A stretch of DNA of 64,000 nucleotides, taken from Zygnema cylindricum. Taxonomy: Eukaryota > Streptophyta > Zygnematophyceae > Zygnematales > Zygnemataceae. The notes under the pieces are model-generated. The model ran no database searches and was not told where the DNA came from. It saw only the letters and a list, made by a program, of their open reading frames with translations. The DNA lies in contig JBBHKE010002609.1 in the NCBI GenBank assembly GCA_037447655.1, positions 248,001 through 312,000 of the forward strand, given 5' to 3'. The position numbers and the translations under genes are program-made. Below, one piece after another: positions 20,430 through 31,952 of this stretch (position 1 is its first letter; each line of letters starts with the position of its first letter).

Positions 20430-21735
20430 ATCCTAAATCTCCAAATTTTCTCCGATTTCTTTTCTTTTTTCTCTTTTCTCCAATTTCTCCATTTAGTCCA
20501 CCTTCTTCAATTTCCCTGTTTTATTCGTTTTCTTCAATTTCCCCATCTTGTCCATTTTCTCTATTATCTCCATTTTCTCCATTTCCTCCATTTTCTGCGT
20601 TCTCTTTTCTCTCTATACTTCCCCATTTTTCTCAATTTCCTGCATTTTCTTTCTTTTCTCTACTTTCCCATTTTCTCCATTTTCCGCGATTTTTTTTTCT
20701 CTACTTTCCCATTTTCTCCATTTCCTGCGATTTCTTTTTTTTTTCTACTTTCCCTTTTTGTGCGTTTTCGTTCTTTTATCTACTTTCCCATTTTCTCTGT
20801 TTTCTGCGTTTTCTTTTTTGTCTCTACTTTCCCGATTTCTTCAATTTCTGCGTTTTGCTTTTTTGTCTCTACTTTCTCGATTTCTCCATTTTCTGCGTTT
20901 TTCTTTTTTTCTCTACTTTCTCAATTTCTTCGTTTTTTACGTATTTTCTTTCTTTTCTCTACTTTCCCGAATTCTCAGTTTTCTGCGTTTTCTTCTCCAC
21001 TTTCCCATTTTCTCCATTTTCTTCGTTTTCCTTTTTCTCGCTACTTTCCTATTTTCTCTGTTTTAAGCGTTTTCTTTTTTCTCTCTACTTTCCCATTTTT
21101 CTCCGTTTTCTTTTTTTTCTCTACTTCCCCGATTTCTTTGTTTTCCGCGTTTCCTTTTTTTCTCTACTTCCCCGATTTTTGCGTTTTCTGCGTTTTTCTT
21201 TTTTTCTCTACTTCCCCGATTTCTGCGTTTTCTGTGTTTTTTTTTTTTTTTTTTTTCTACCATCCCCATTTCTCCGTTTTCTCCGATTTATTTTTTGTCT
21301 CTACTTCCCAATTTCTCCGTTTTTTGTGATTCCTTCTTTGTCTCTACTTTCTCATTTTCTCCGTTTCTACATTTTCTTCTTTGTCTCTACTTTCCCGATT
21401 TCTCTGTTTTCTGCGTTTTCTTTTTTTTCTCTACTTTCCCATTTTTTTTCCCATTTTCTCCATTTTTTGCGATTCTTCTTTGTTTCTACTTTCCCGATTT
21501 CTCCATTTTCTGTTTTTTTTCCTTTTTCTCTACTTTCCCGTTTTCTCCGTTTTCTGCGTTTTTCCTTTTTCTCTACTTTCCCATTTTCTCCATTTTTTGC
21601 GTTTTCCTTTTTTTCTCTGCTTTCCCATTTTCTCCATTTTTTGCGTTTTCTTTCTTTTCTCTACTTTCTCATTTTTTCCGTTTTTTGCGTTTTCTTTCTT
21701 TTCTCTACTTTCCCATTTTCTCCTTTTTCCACTGC
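20430..21735. repeat. Pyrimidine-rich minisatellite, about 44-46 bp unit
   Basis: About 28 imperfect units built from CTCTACTTTCCC, ATTTTCTCC and TTTTCTGCG blocks run in one direction. The unit length is often a multiple of three, so all three plus-strand frames stay open for long stretches, including 506 codons of Phe/Ser/Leu at 20,303-21,823. No signal, domain or sensible composition supports a protein. The purine strand is on the minus strand. Confidence 0.93.
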
Positions 21736-22249
21736 TGATAAACCGCTTACCCATAGTCCCCCTTGTACTACTTTTTCCCAGATTTTTATGAAACTGGAAC
21801 TATTTGCATTTCAATTTGCCTAAATTTTGGTTTAAGGAGCGCAATTGTTTGGTTCCAGTTTTTGAAAAATCTCTACAGTTGAAGGTAATACTTCTTCACG
21901 ATAAAAGTTTATACAAGTAATTAAGGTTTTGCGGTCACTAAAGACCCAAAAAAAACTTTAAAGGGGAAGCTTTAAAAAACGACAAGTTTTGATTGATCAT
22001 TGCAGCAAACTTGGGCTAAGGAATAGGGTTTTTAGGGTTTTTAGGAGTATATAGAGTTTTCACATGCTTTTCAAGTTTTATTTGTGGTAGGGTGTTTAAA
22101 GGGTTTCAGAGAATTTTAGGGTTTAAAATTTTTTAGGGTTAGAATAATTTTTGGGCTTATAGATATTTATGGATTGGAGGGTTTAAGGTTTGTAAAGGTT
22201 TTGAGGGAAAGGAAACGAGGGGCACCAGATTTTCGGCATGCAAAAATTG
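21736..22249. other. Non-coding with scattered TTTAGGG-like strings
   Basis: Between 22,025 and 22,145 strings such as TAGGGTTTTTAGGGTTTTTAGG and TTTTTTAGGGTTAG occur. They resemble degenerate plant telomere repeats or telo-boxes, but do not form an uninterrupted array. Confidence 0.5.
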
Positions 22250-22515
22250 ATGAAGTGGGGGAAGGAGAGAGGGAGAAAGAGAGAGGAGGAAGGAGGGAGA
22301 GAGCAGGGAGAGAGGGCGAGGAGGGAGAATGAGGGTACAGTGGTGAAGGGCGGAAGGGGAAAAGGGGGACGAATCGGGAGGGTGGGGGCAAGGGATTTGG
22401 GAAGAGAGAGACAAGTAGAGCAAGAGAGGGAGCGAAGGGTGGAGACAGAAGGAGAGGGGGAACGGGAGGAAAGAGGCAGAGGAGGGAAGGGCAAGAGAGA
22501 GGGAGGGGGAGAAGG
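22250..22515. repeat. GA-rich homopurine tract
   Basis: GGGAGAGAGGGAGAAAGAGAG-type sequence on the plus strand with few pyrimidines, of the same class as the tracts at 24.75, 51.7, 58.2 and 63.4 kb. Confidence 0.9.
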
Positions 22516-23514
22516 TAATTCAATTACTGCTGTATGGACAATATTAAAAGATAATTATGATTTGTTAAACTGCGAATACTATAAACGCTATGAAATATTT
22601 TAGTTTTAAGCTTTGAATTTGATTATAGGTTAAACAAAAAACGTGATTACCTCAATAAAGGATTCGATAGTATCGGTAAAAGCGGTAAATCAAGGTCCAC
22701 CAGTTTGCGGAAAAAAAGAAACATTCTGCAAAAAAATAAAAACTTAAATCGAAAAATAAACAAAGAACTCAAAAACTAGCGAAGAGACAAAACCTATATA
22801 GAGAAAAACAAAACACATGTGGAAAAAGACAATGGGGAATAAAGTAATAAACAAACGACTAAAAAAACATGAAAAATGAAAAAGAAAAAAAAAGGAAAAA
22901 AAAATGCATTTGTCCTAAGCATCTGACAAATGATACAATAAAAAGAGTTTTGCTGGGGGGAGGGGAGGGGAGGAGGTGAAAAGGGAGATATTTATAAAAA
23001 AAGGATAGCAATAAGCAATAATAAGAATAATAAATACATTTATGGTAAAAAAACATATTTTTCCGAAGTCTCCATGGTATCCAAGGAGGCCTGTCTCCTA
23101 TCCGGCAGAAACACCTGCCTGGGAAAAAAAAAAAAAAAAGAGAAAACATAAAAAAAAAAAATTATCATCGGAAAAAAGATCAATTGTCACAAATCAGAAA
23201 TGATCAATTGTCACAAACCAGAAATGATCAATCGTCACAAAATAAATGTTTTGAAGGTTCTTTTTTCCTCGAATCGACGGCCAATAACGCTTGCATTCTA
23301 CCGTATTACAATTACCTGACAGTCATTCGGACAAAGCGAAAAAAAAATATCGACCAAAAAAAACGTTCGACAAAAATAAAATCAGCAAAGGAAAAAAAAT
23401 AGGCAAATGAAATAAATCGGGTTTTCCAGATTCGGTCTACATTACCATACAACTTCCGAATATTGTCACGACGTGAAGGAGAAAGTTTCGAGTCGAAACA
23501 TCTGAAAAGTTTTG
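22516..23514. other. Non-coding; three tandem 22-bp units at 23,180-23,243
   Basis: Mostly A-rich sequence. At 23,180-23,243 the unit GATCAATTGTCACAAACCAG, slightly varied, repeats three times. No gene recognised. Confidence 0.7.
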
Positions 23515-23737
23515 GTACACCCTGTACCGCTATTAGTGTTGATAATTTTCCGCCACTAAACCATCTTTTCTCCGTACACACTTGTCGGATTTTCATACGA
23601 AGACCGCCAATTGGAAGCTGAGAATCTTACCTTTCAATCGCAACCGTCGGATCCAGAATCCGACAAGTGTGTACGAAGAAAAGATGTTTTAAGCGGCAAA
23701 AAAAACATTTAACACTAATAGCGATGCACGGTGTAGT
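23515..23737. repeat. Foldback (inverted) repeat, arms about 80 bp
   Basis: The left arm (23,515-23,593) and the reverse complement of the right arm (23,655-23,737) share CGCTATTAGTGTT, CATCTTTTCT and CGTACACACTTGTCGGATT in the same order with few mismatches; the spacer is about 60 bp. It could be a small foldback transposon or a hairpin precursor. Confidence 0.85.
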
Positions 23738-23756
23738 TTCCATGACACCTTTCTTC

Positions 23757-23885
23757 CCTCGATAACGTAGTCGTGACAGAAAGCCGATTTGAAGTTAGAG
23801 TTCCGGTTTTGTCGGAACACAGAATATCCCTTCCCGGCCATGTTTTTTTATTGCGGTGGTTTTTTAAGGGTTTACGACAACTCCC
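23757..23885 (-). pseudogene. Plasma-membrane H+-ATPase exon relic (P-type ATPase phosphorylation site)
   Basis: On the minus strand a CAG acceptor-like site near 23,886 precedes sequence whose codons CCGCAAT...ATGGCCGGG match the TAIEEMAG part of P3A proton pumps. After one extra base it continues in the next frame with DILCSDKTGTLTSNRLSV. The family string is CSDKTGTLTxNKLxV, with the phosphorylated Asp in DKTGTLT (codon at 23,811-23,813). These pumps energise the plant and fungal plasma membrane by ATP-driven proton export. Only this one exon is visible. Neighbouring exons were not found, and the 1-bp frame break plus eroded Glu codons indicate a relic, possibly carried by a transposon. 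Confidence 0.72.
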
Positions 23886-24749
23886 TGCAAAGGAGAAAGA
23901 AAAAAAAAAACACGAAAAACAACACACAAAAAAAAAGGTGTGCGAAGAAAAAGAGGGAAAAGGGGTAATAAAAAGCGAGGAGATCGGAAGCTGGTTAAAA
24001 AAAAGGACAGAAAGAGGGCGATGGGAAAGATTAATTTTTGAAATAAACAGAGAAACCAAGAAAATCGAAATTCCTTAAATCTTGAATTCTAAAACAAACA
24101 CGGCTCGCTCGAACGCTGTATCGAGTTTTCCGAGCCTTCAAGATTTGGGTTTTACCCGGGATTCAGAAACTTTATAATAAGTAAATTATTATTACATAAT
24201 CTAATAACTTTCCGAATTTTCCCAAGGTTCGCAGGCTCTCCACAGAGTTTTCCTCCATTTTTCTTCAATTTTTTCAAAGATATTTTCAGTGTTTTCTCAG
24301 GTTTCATAAAATAAAATCTAAAAAGACCCTGAAAAAGCCTAAATTAACCGATAAAAAGCCTTCAAAAAACCATGGAAAACCCTTACAAGCCCTGAAACAA
24401 CCCTAAAAAAGCCCTAAAGAACACTACACACCTTTCCACACTATTTCTACATACAAACGTTTCCTGTGAATATATCTAAAAAAAAAAAAAAATGGGCATA
24501 AAAAAAAAAAAAAAATCGAAGAAAATCAAAATAATCCAAAAAAAATAACCAAGATTTTAGAAAACAAAATTCTCTCTATCTCCGCCCGGAAAAAATCCCA
24601 TTTGAATCCATTTACCACCCTTTACTCCCCCTTTAACACCCCCCACCCCCCTTCCCTCCTCCCCCCCCTTACCCCCCAAGCCACGGTATTTAGGGCCACC
24701 CTCCCCCCATTTCCGGTGGCACCTCCTCAGAGCCTTTTAGGGGGTAGAG
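23886..24749. other. Non-coding, A-rich
   Basis: Poly-A runs and CCCTAAAAAAGCCCTAAAG-like strings (24,330-24,420). No gene recognised. Confidence 0.6.
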
Positions 24750-25080
24750 GGAGAGAAATAGGGGGGGTAGAGGGAGAGAAATAGGGGGGGTAGAGGGAGA
24801 GAAATGGGGGGATAGAGGGAGAGAAATGGGGTGATAAACAATGTAAAAACGGAAATAAAGGTTTTGGAGTTCATTGGTATTTTTTGAACTTTTATTTTTT
24901 TTGTGAGACCTGAGAGATTGTTTTGGGAGGGAAAGAGAGGGAGAGAGAAGAGAGGGGTAGAGGGAGAGAGAGGGAGAGGGGGAGAGGGGGAGAGAGGGAG
25001 AGGGAGGGAAAGGAGGAAAGGGGAAAGGAAAAAGGGAAGAGGGGAGAGGGAGAGAAAAAGTGACAATGGAAGCACAGAGG
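24750..25080. repeat. GA-rich homopurine tract with 31-bp direct repeats
   Basis: 24,740-24,835 holds four copies of GGTAGAGGGAGAGAAATAGG-type units of 28-31 bp. 24,925-25,075 is GGGAGAGAG-type simple sequence. Confidence 0.9.
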
Positions 25081-28000
25081 CTGGAAGGAAAAAAAAAATG
25101 GAAATCCATGAGAATTGCCTCCATTTGAATTTCCGTACATGTTTATCCGTACATACTTTCGCATTACTGTACTTTCTCGTGTCGATCCGTCCGATCACGG
25201 CGCAGAGCGCCAGATGTGCTCGTTTTTGCCGTACGTCCCGTCGTACACCAAACTGCTCCACTACTGTACCTGCCAAACATGTACGGAGCTCCACGCTTCC
25301 CTGGACCAACTTTTTGTGAAGTAACCGGGAAGTCCGGGAAGCCCTCTTGGCCGTCCGTACAATCTTACCGATGTTTGTCTACGGTCCAATTAGGAATGTT
25401 TGCCTGGTTGGCCAAGAAATTCACGTTCGTCCATCCGTACAAAAAAATTTACTCTTTTATTTCGTGCGTACTTTATTATAAAACTATAAAAGATTAAAAG
25501 GAGTCGTAATTAGCCGACCGACCGTCTATTGAACCTCTATTGCGTACAATTCTGCACCCGTTACGTGACTATTGACCTCGTCGTCACTTGTCAAAGGCGA
25601 GCTATGTGCGCCCAATTTCATTCTTCGTTGTGTATGAATTTCGTCATGGATGTCCGATTCGAATAGTACGCACGAAACAAACGAAATCGGGAAAAGTCCA
25701 AATCCGTACGAATTGAACCGCTGTTGATCAAATCGAGCGATTTTTTCATTTTTTTCGATTTCTACGTAAAATTCGTGACTTTTGAAAAAATCGCAAAAAG
25801 ATGGAGAGTTTTTCTTGTCCGTTAAACTGAACGAAAAATCTACGGGAAATGTACAGCATTTTACGGAAAATGTACGGACTTTGACGAAAAAATACGTTGC
25901 ACTTACTAGTACTTTCTATCCGGTAAACTGAACAGAAATTTCACGAAATATGCACGGAATTTTATTGAAAATGTATAGACATTTACGAAAAGAGAAGTTG
26001 TAGTGTTACATTACTTGCGCGCAGTAAGTTTGAAATTTGTACGAGCGTCTTTTTTTTTTTTTTCAAAGAAGCCATCGTGAAAACGAATCTTCGAGAAAGC
26101 CGCCATTACTGACGCCACTGAAGTAGACAATGAAACTATTGTTCAAGCCATTGTCGAAGCAGTTATCGACCGCGACACAAGCAACCATGCCTAGAAATCA
26201 AGGAGAGAAGGTCATGGCTTCTTGTCAGATAGTCTCACACAGACTCCGACAAAAAATTCGCGTTAGCTAGGACTTGAACATGGCACTACATGTTATCGTA
26301 AAAGCCTATCTACAATTTGTTTGTAACCAATTGATGTAGAAGTTCCGATACACACATGGAGTGTGATAACTATGTAAATATAAACAATTATTTATCGCTC
26401 GTTTAACAAAAAACGTACAAACTGTGGTACATGTAAAATTCAATTTTTTTTACATGTTCAGAATAGTACGAATACAAATTCATTAACGATTTTAACGATT
26501 TTTTCAAATCGTTCAATGCGTCACTTATGTACAATTCGCGCGTTTAAATCGTGCGTAGAATGCAGTTTGAACAACTATGAATTGGATATCTATAAATTTC
26601 GTCTTTCCAAGGTAGGGCGGCCCATGCTTTGGCAACCTTATGTTGCCATGTACTTTATTAGTGTGGAACGACTCCCACACTATATGAGGATGAGCGACAT
26701 TGTCCATATCGAAAACGCCAAACTACTGTATTGTAGTTTTGTTTTCGGAAAGTGTCGACTGCTAAGTGTCAATCGATTATTCGACTGATTTATTGGTTGG
26801 TTGCGAATAAACATTAATTTTATTGTATTTTGTGATTTTGTCTTATGCCAAAGTATAGGATAATAATCCATAGTGTAATAATTTTTGTCTTAAAAAATGT
26901 CGAAATGTCGACTGGAGAGATGTTGTCGCACGAATCTGCGGCTCTCTAAATTTTTCCAATGAGGAGACGCGACTACAATCCCCGCTAACTTATTTCGGCG
27001 CCCCTTGCAGAGAGGGTTTAAATTACAAAATGTCCACTTACTCCCTCGATCGTTTGGTTGGCGTTTTCACATAACTTTTCAATTAACAGTTGTATTCTAA
27101 GTTAATAACACCTTTTTGTCTCTTCGACCCGCTTTCTATTTCTTAAAATTTTTGTCTCCCATTATTTTAGTGTTCTTGCGTTGTCTTTTTGTAATTTCCG
27201 GAGCACTCAAAAATATCATTTTTTTCACTTTTTGTTAATCTTTATATTACAAAAATAAACTTTCGCCAATGTCTCCGACCATTGTGCCGATCGTGCTTTA
27301 GCTCTTTATATTTACAAAGACAACCATTTAATGGTGTATTTTTCTTTTCTTTTATTTATTCCTTTGCTTTCTATTTTTTTTACCTCGTTTGTTTAGTTAC
27401 TTTAACCATAAGCCCCACCCTAACTCCCTATGTTCGAGAAGTCCTTGTGATTTGTTTTGCATTTTTTTCTTCTCAATACGTTTCTTTATTTATTATGCTA
27501 GGAGAAATGGGTAGCTTTTATACATTTGATACTAGAAAACAAACTAACGTACATCGCTAGAAATAGTATCCAACAAACTATTGTAGTGGAACAATTTTCC
27601 ATTATGAATTACTTAAATACTTGCAATCATGGTATTATATGATGAACGTTTGGGAAGATTCTGGCATAAGATAAAGTCTAAATAAGCTGTTGGGTAGTTA
27701 TATTTGTGTGTCAAAATCTTTGCATGTCTTTCACCTATCTTGCTTTGATACTCAATTTGTTTCAAAGCCATGATTTGTTAAGACCTACAAAAAGTCCATA
27801 AATAGTCGCGCTAAATATACCATGTTATCGTAGAATAATTATATTCCATTAAATTTGGCAAAGATGAGTGAAATCAAACGTGAACATCGACCCCAACCTT
27901 TTTAGAATGGGAAGTATGCCATGCACGACCAGCGTGGAACCACAAACCTTTTTTTGATTTTAGTTGTTAATTCCCAATAAATACCAGGTTATGTTATAAA

Positions 28001-28219
28001 ACCTTATATTTATTAACTGAATGTTGAGAGGGGTACTATCCCACGACGGCCTCGATTATCTGAACTTAATTATGTCGAACATATAAAAAGAATGTTTATC
28101 GGCTCCTATCGGCTTCCCACGGTGTACTCAAAAGATGGGAATCCTTTATTATAGAAAGTGAGATGGAAAAACAATCAAAGTACAAAGGGAAAAAAAAAAG
28201 AAATATAACATTTAAAGAC
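25081..28219. other. Long stretch with no recognised gene
   Basis: The sequence is rich in GTACG/CGTAC strings. A diverged tandem duplication of about 90 bp occurs at 25,815-25,995 (GTTAAACTGAACGAAAAATC and GTAAACTGAACAGAAATTTC mark the two units). Open frames (for example 26,516-26,788 and 27,282-27,560, plus) have no recognisable domains or codon signal that I can support. Confidence 0.6.
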
Positions 28220-28222
28220 TAA

Positions 28223-28967
28223 GGGTGAACCTCCATTTGGCGAAAAATGAGGTTCATAAGTGTATGTCCGTACGGGTCAGCTCATTTTTGTACATGGCCA
28301 TACAAGTTTTTTTTTTATATAAAACATGTTTACTGGAGATTCGTTAAGATTCTCCAAACTTTTTCGCGAAAAAATTCACTGTCCGATTTTGAATTTTCGA
28401 CGCAAACGCCTCTTCTATCCAGTTTCTGGCTAGTATTCTCAATTGTCTTCAAAAGGAGACTTGCCACAAACTGGGCTTGTCTATTGGTCCATTTGTAAAC
28501 AAAAGATATGATCCATATGCAGACGAACGATTACAACGTAACATTTTACAAAAGGTCATGTGCCTTCGTACAGGATGGATTCAAATCTTCAAAAAGCAAC
28601 GGAAAAATCTTTGCCGACGGATATCACGTTGACGCTTCTTTTACTTCGCGGAAAGGAATTTGAGTTTGAAACATAATGGCATAATTTGTATATCGATAAA
28701 ATACCCACTTAGACAAATTAAAATATAATACAACTTTACAAATCTTAAATTTCGCCCGTGTGTACAGATACGCCGTTCAAATTTTGTACTTTTCAAATCT
28801 GTCAATAATCTCGGCCGCCTGAACACGATCTTACGTAATTCCAATCGCAATCCAAAACGTACGCAATTGTTGCCTTGTTGGCACGAATTCATAGAGAAGT
28901 GCTACAAATATTACTGGCGGTAAACATGTCCGTAGGATTAATGGAAACGCCTGATGGAGGTGCACCC
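28223..28967. mobile_element. MITE E1 (745 bp, TAA target duplication)
   Basis: Left terminus GGGTGAACCTCCATTTGGCG and the reverse complement of the right terminus (GGGTGCACCTCCATCAGGCG) form a terminal inverted repeat of about 20 bp. TAA lies on both sides (28,220-28,222 and 28,968-28,970). A GGGTG terminus with a 3-bp TAA duplication fits PIF/Harbinger (Tourist-like) MITEs. No transposase frame is inside. Confidence 0.8.
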
Positions 28968-28970
28968 TAA

Positions 28971-29711
28971 GGGTGTAGTTCAATCAGACGTTTTTGTAAT
29001 CGTACGGCCAACTCTACAAATCGGGTTGATTGAGTCGATGTTACATCACGTAGAGTCTATAAACCACGTGTTCTAAATTGAATGGCGCCACGAAAGCTAC
29101 GATCCGATACTGAATATCTTTCAGATTTTTAGCACCGACAAACTTAACTTCAAATATTCCCTTTCGTACCATGTACCTGCGTACGAAGTAATCATACGAC
29201 ATAACTTTTATACTTTTTGCAGACGCTATTGTTTACGCCAGCTCATTATTTACGGTTTTCGTTTTCGAACATAACGAAAAGTCCTTTCAGAGAAATAGTG
29301 TGACGAACAAAATTACCGGAAATAGCGTGACGAAGGAATGTTACGAAATTACATTTTTATTTTCAGTTGTATTTTTGAAAGCGCGTGTCATGTGCAAATT
29401 TCATCAATTTTCTTTGGTTTTACACTTTGACACGTAGCTTAATCGTCCAACGTGTCACGATTTATTTTTTTCTGTAGTTGCCAATCCACCTTCTCGAGGT
29501 ACGTTGACAGTTACAGAGACTAATGAAGCAAACGCCTTGCGGATGAACACCCGACGGTCCAGTATTACCTCCCAAATCTTTCGAAGAATATTGGCAAGAT
29601 TCTTTGTAATGTTGTTTTTTGTATACAAAAAAAAATAAGCGGTACGGTTTAGTACGGATAGTCGCGGATTTTGATAAACTACCCCACTTTTCATCTGATG
29701 GAATGTCACCC
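28971..29711. mobile_element. MITE E2 (741 bp), abutting E1 and E3
   Basis: It starts GGGTGTAGTTCAATCAGACG directly after the TAA that ends E1. It finishes in ATCTGATGGAATGTCACCC before TAA at 29,712-29,714. The termini are inverted repeats of the E1 type with more mismatches. Confidence 0.75.
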
Positions 29712-29714
29712 TAA

Positions 29715-30430
29715 AGGTGAACTTCCATTAGAGGAAAAGTGGGGTTGTTTCCTGGACGCCGTACGATTTCAAACTGATTCGTACTTTTTTTTTGTCATAC
29801 GAAACATGACGAAACATTTTTACTGGATGGCTCCAATATTATAGACATAAGTATCACCGTTGGATGTTTCACTTTTTTTAGATTCGCGAAGCAATTGCGC
29901 ACATCGTCCAGTGTGAAGAGACTCTCCTTGACGAGGAGAGTTTCTTCACCTGGGTCGCGTACCATTGGTACACGTGAAAAGTAAAAATAATATCCACCAC
30001 AAATAGGTCATGAGAAACGAACACGTCGTACACGCCATATACCTTCCGCCACGGTGTATGCATGTCGACCGAAATATCCTCGCATACTCCTTCAGACATC
30101 CGTTAACCTTCAAAGTTTGCCGCGCCTTTTTGCCATTTTGTTTCAAAATTTTGATTTCAATTTCAAAATTGAAAATGGGTCTCAAAATTTCCGCATGAAT
30201 CATTAACTATCTTTGCTCGTACAAATATTGTACAAACTTTTAGTTTGAATAATAATTTTAGATTTTAAGAATCTCAAAACTAACCTAAGTGGCGCCAATC
30301 ATAATTGAGAAACGACGTCTACTGGCACTACATAATGGAACACCGTGCCTGTAAACACTAAAAATAGACATCTTCACTAAAAATAGACATCTTCGCATGT
30401 TTACTGGGACCGCCTAATGAAGAACATGCC
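29715..30430. mobile_element. MITE E3 (716 bp)
   Basis: Starts AGGTGAACTTCCATTAGAGG after the shared TAA. Ends ACCGCCTAATGAAGAACATGCC before TAA (30,431-30,433). Both ends and several internal blocks align with E4 (48,162-49,800), for example AGATTCGCGAAGCAATTGCG and TGGCGCCAATCATAATTGAG. A short internal duplication of AAAAATAGACATCTTC is near 30,358-30,395. Confidence 0.8.
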
Positions 30431-30433
30431 TAA

Positions 30434-31342
30434 AAAGTAAAGGAATATATCTCTTACATTTCTGCACGGTAAGCAGTCCCACGAAGGAATAGGAATGAAA
30501 TCGAGGGAAAGAGACCTTTCGAACCGTACTCAATTCAACTTACGGATTCACGGTGACGTATGTCACCGACTAGTTTGCTTGGCAACAATGACGCAACGTA
30601 CAAATTCATAAATGTACGAAAAACCGCAAACAAAAAAATCAATCGAATAGTTCAGTAAACTTCGTCGTGGATGTCGGCACCGACATTATTTTTGTACGCA
30701 TGCAAAAAACCAAACAACATGTACAGATTTGGACGTAGTGACAAAATATTGATACGTGCATTGGCCCCTACCAATTTCAAACTGCGTACGGATACTGAGT
30801 AGGAAAATATCGATGTGAAAACAAAATGAGTGTGAAGGTACAATATCGATATTGTCGTATAGTGCCCATATGAATACGTGTCGGAAATGTGAAACGACAA
30901 TGAGGAAACGGAGGGAAAATAAAAGAGTTAACGAATTATTTGTGCATTTACAAAGAGAGGGGGGGGGGGGGGGTGAGAGAGAGGGGAGGTGGCGCAACAT
31001 CTCTGTTGGCTGGCGAGTGAAGGGAGGCACCGCGTATGAAAGGGCACTATTTGAGGGGGGGGGAGAGGGCAGCGTGGGACAACGAGGGAAAGACTTAAGG
31101 GGGAAAGGACATTAAGGTGAAAGAAGTCGCGGTGACCGCTGTCACGCGAAAGAGAGGATGCACGGAGGGCCTCCGCTTCACCTCCCTCCCTTTCCCCCTT
31201 TCAAACTTCCACGCGCCCCCCCTCCCCCGTTATTTTGAAGCGATAATGCAACAAAAAAAGAGACATAAAAGAATAGATCATCCATATGTCCGAATCGCTT
31301 GCCCACCAGATGTCACTCTATGCCACAACCATCCCCTGCTAA
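30434..31342. other. Non-coding with G-rich blocks
   Basis: A run of 14 G near 30,960-30,973 and GA-rich strings to 31,100; C-rich sequence near 31,180-31,230. No gene recognised. Confidence 0.6.
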
Positions 31343-31893
31343 TGTTAAGTCAAAGTTTGTAATCGGCCGTTGCGGTCTGTCGCGCGGCCGACTATTTTGT
31401 CTTTTTCAGTCAAAGTTGTAGTCAGCCGTCGCGGTCTGTCGCGCGGCTGGCTAATTTGTCGTTACGTTAAGTTAGTGGTCCCTGGTGGTTTTATTTAGTC
31501 GTGTAGTGGATTGTAGTTTCGTGGTTTCGCGGAGATTCAGTTGACGACGACCATGTTATGTTTCGTTAGGAGTGTATGGTTAGTATGTACGTTTTGTCTT
31601 TAGTTGGCTTTGACTGTACGTGTTAGTTGTAACGGCAGTTCTTTGTGTTTTGCTGTTGACTCAATTTGAGTCGTACGCACTTAGTGCGCACTATCTAGTT
31701 TGGCTTGAATTATAGTGACGTCACAGTAAATGTACTATATACTGCAACTTAGTGGGAGTGGGGAACTTAATCTTTTTACGGGAGAAAATGTCTATAAAAT
31801 ATATTGGCTTTTATGAACAGCTCTCTCTTGTGTGAATTATGCGAATGCTTCCGCTGTAGTCTTGCACTCTGATTTTTGTGTGAGATCCTATCA
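31343..31893 (+). repeat. 5' LTR of copia-2 (551 bp)
   Basis: Starts TGTTAAGTC and ends CTATCA. A TATAAAATA box lies near 31,792-31,800 and a TGACGTCA element (CRE/as-1-like) near 31,709-31,718. Compared with the 3' LTR it carries an extra 58-bp unit at its start: the block from GTCAAAGTT to TTTGTC occurs twice. Confidence 0.95.
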
Positions 31894-31895
31894 AG

Positions 31896-31908
31896 TGGTA
31901 TCGGAGCT
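31896..31908 (+). other. Primer binding site of copia-2
   Basis: TGGTATCGGAGCT, two bases inside the LTR, matches the initiator-tRNA-Met type primer site. Confidence 0.85.
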
Positions 31909-31952
31909 TGTGTGCTCCATTGAGGTGTAGACGGGTGGCTAGTTTGGCTGCC

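Noticed and set aside
20303-21823. 506-codon plus-strand open frame
   Set aside because: It is the translation of a pyrimidine minisatellite; composition is almost only Phe, Ser, Leu and Pro, and the other plus frames are open as well.
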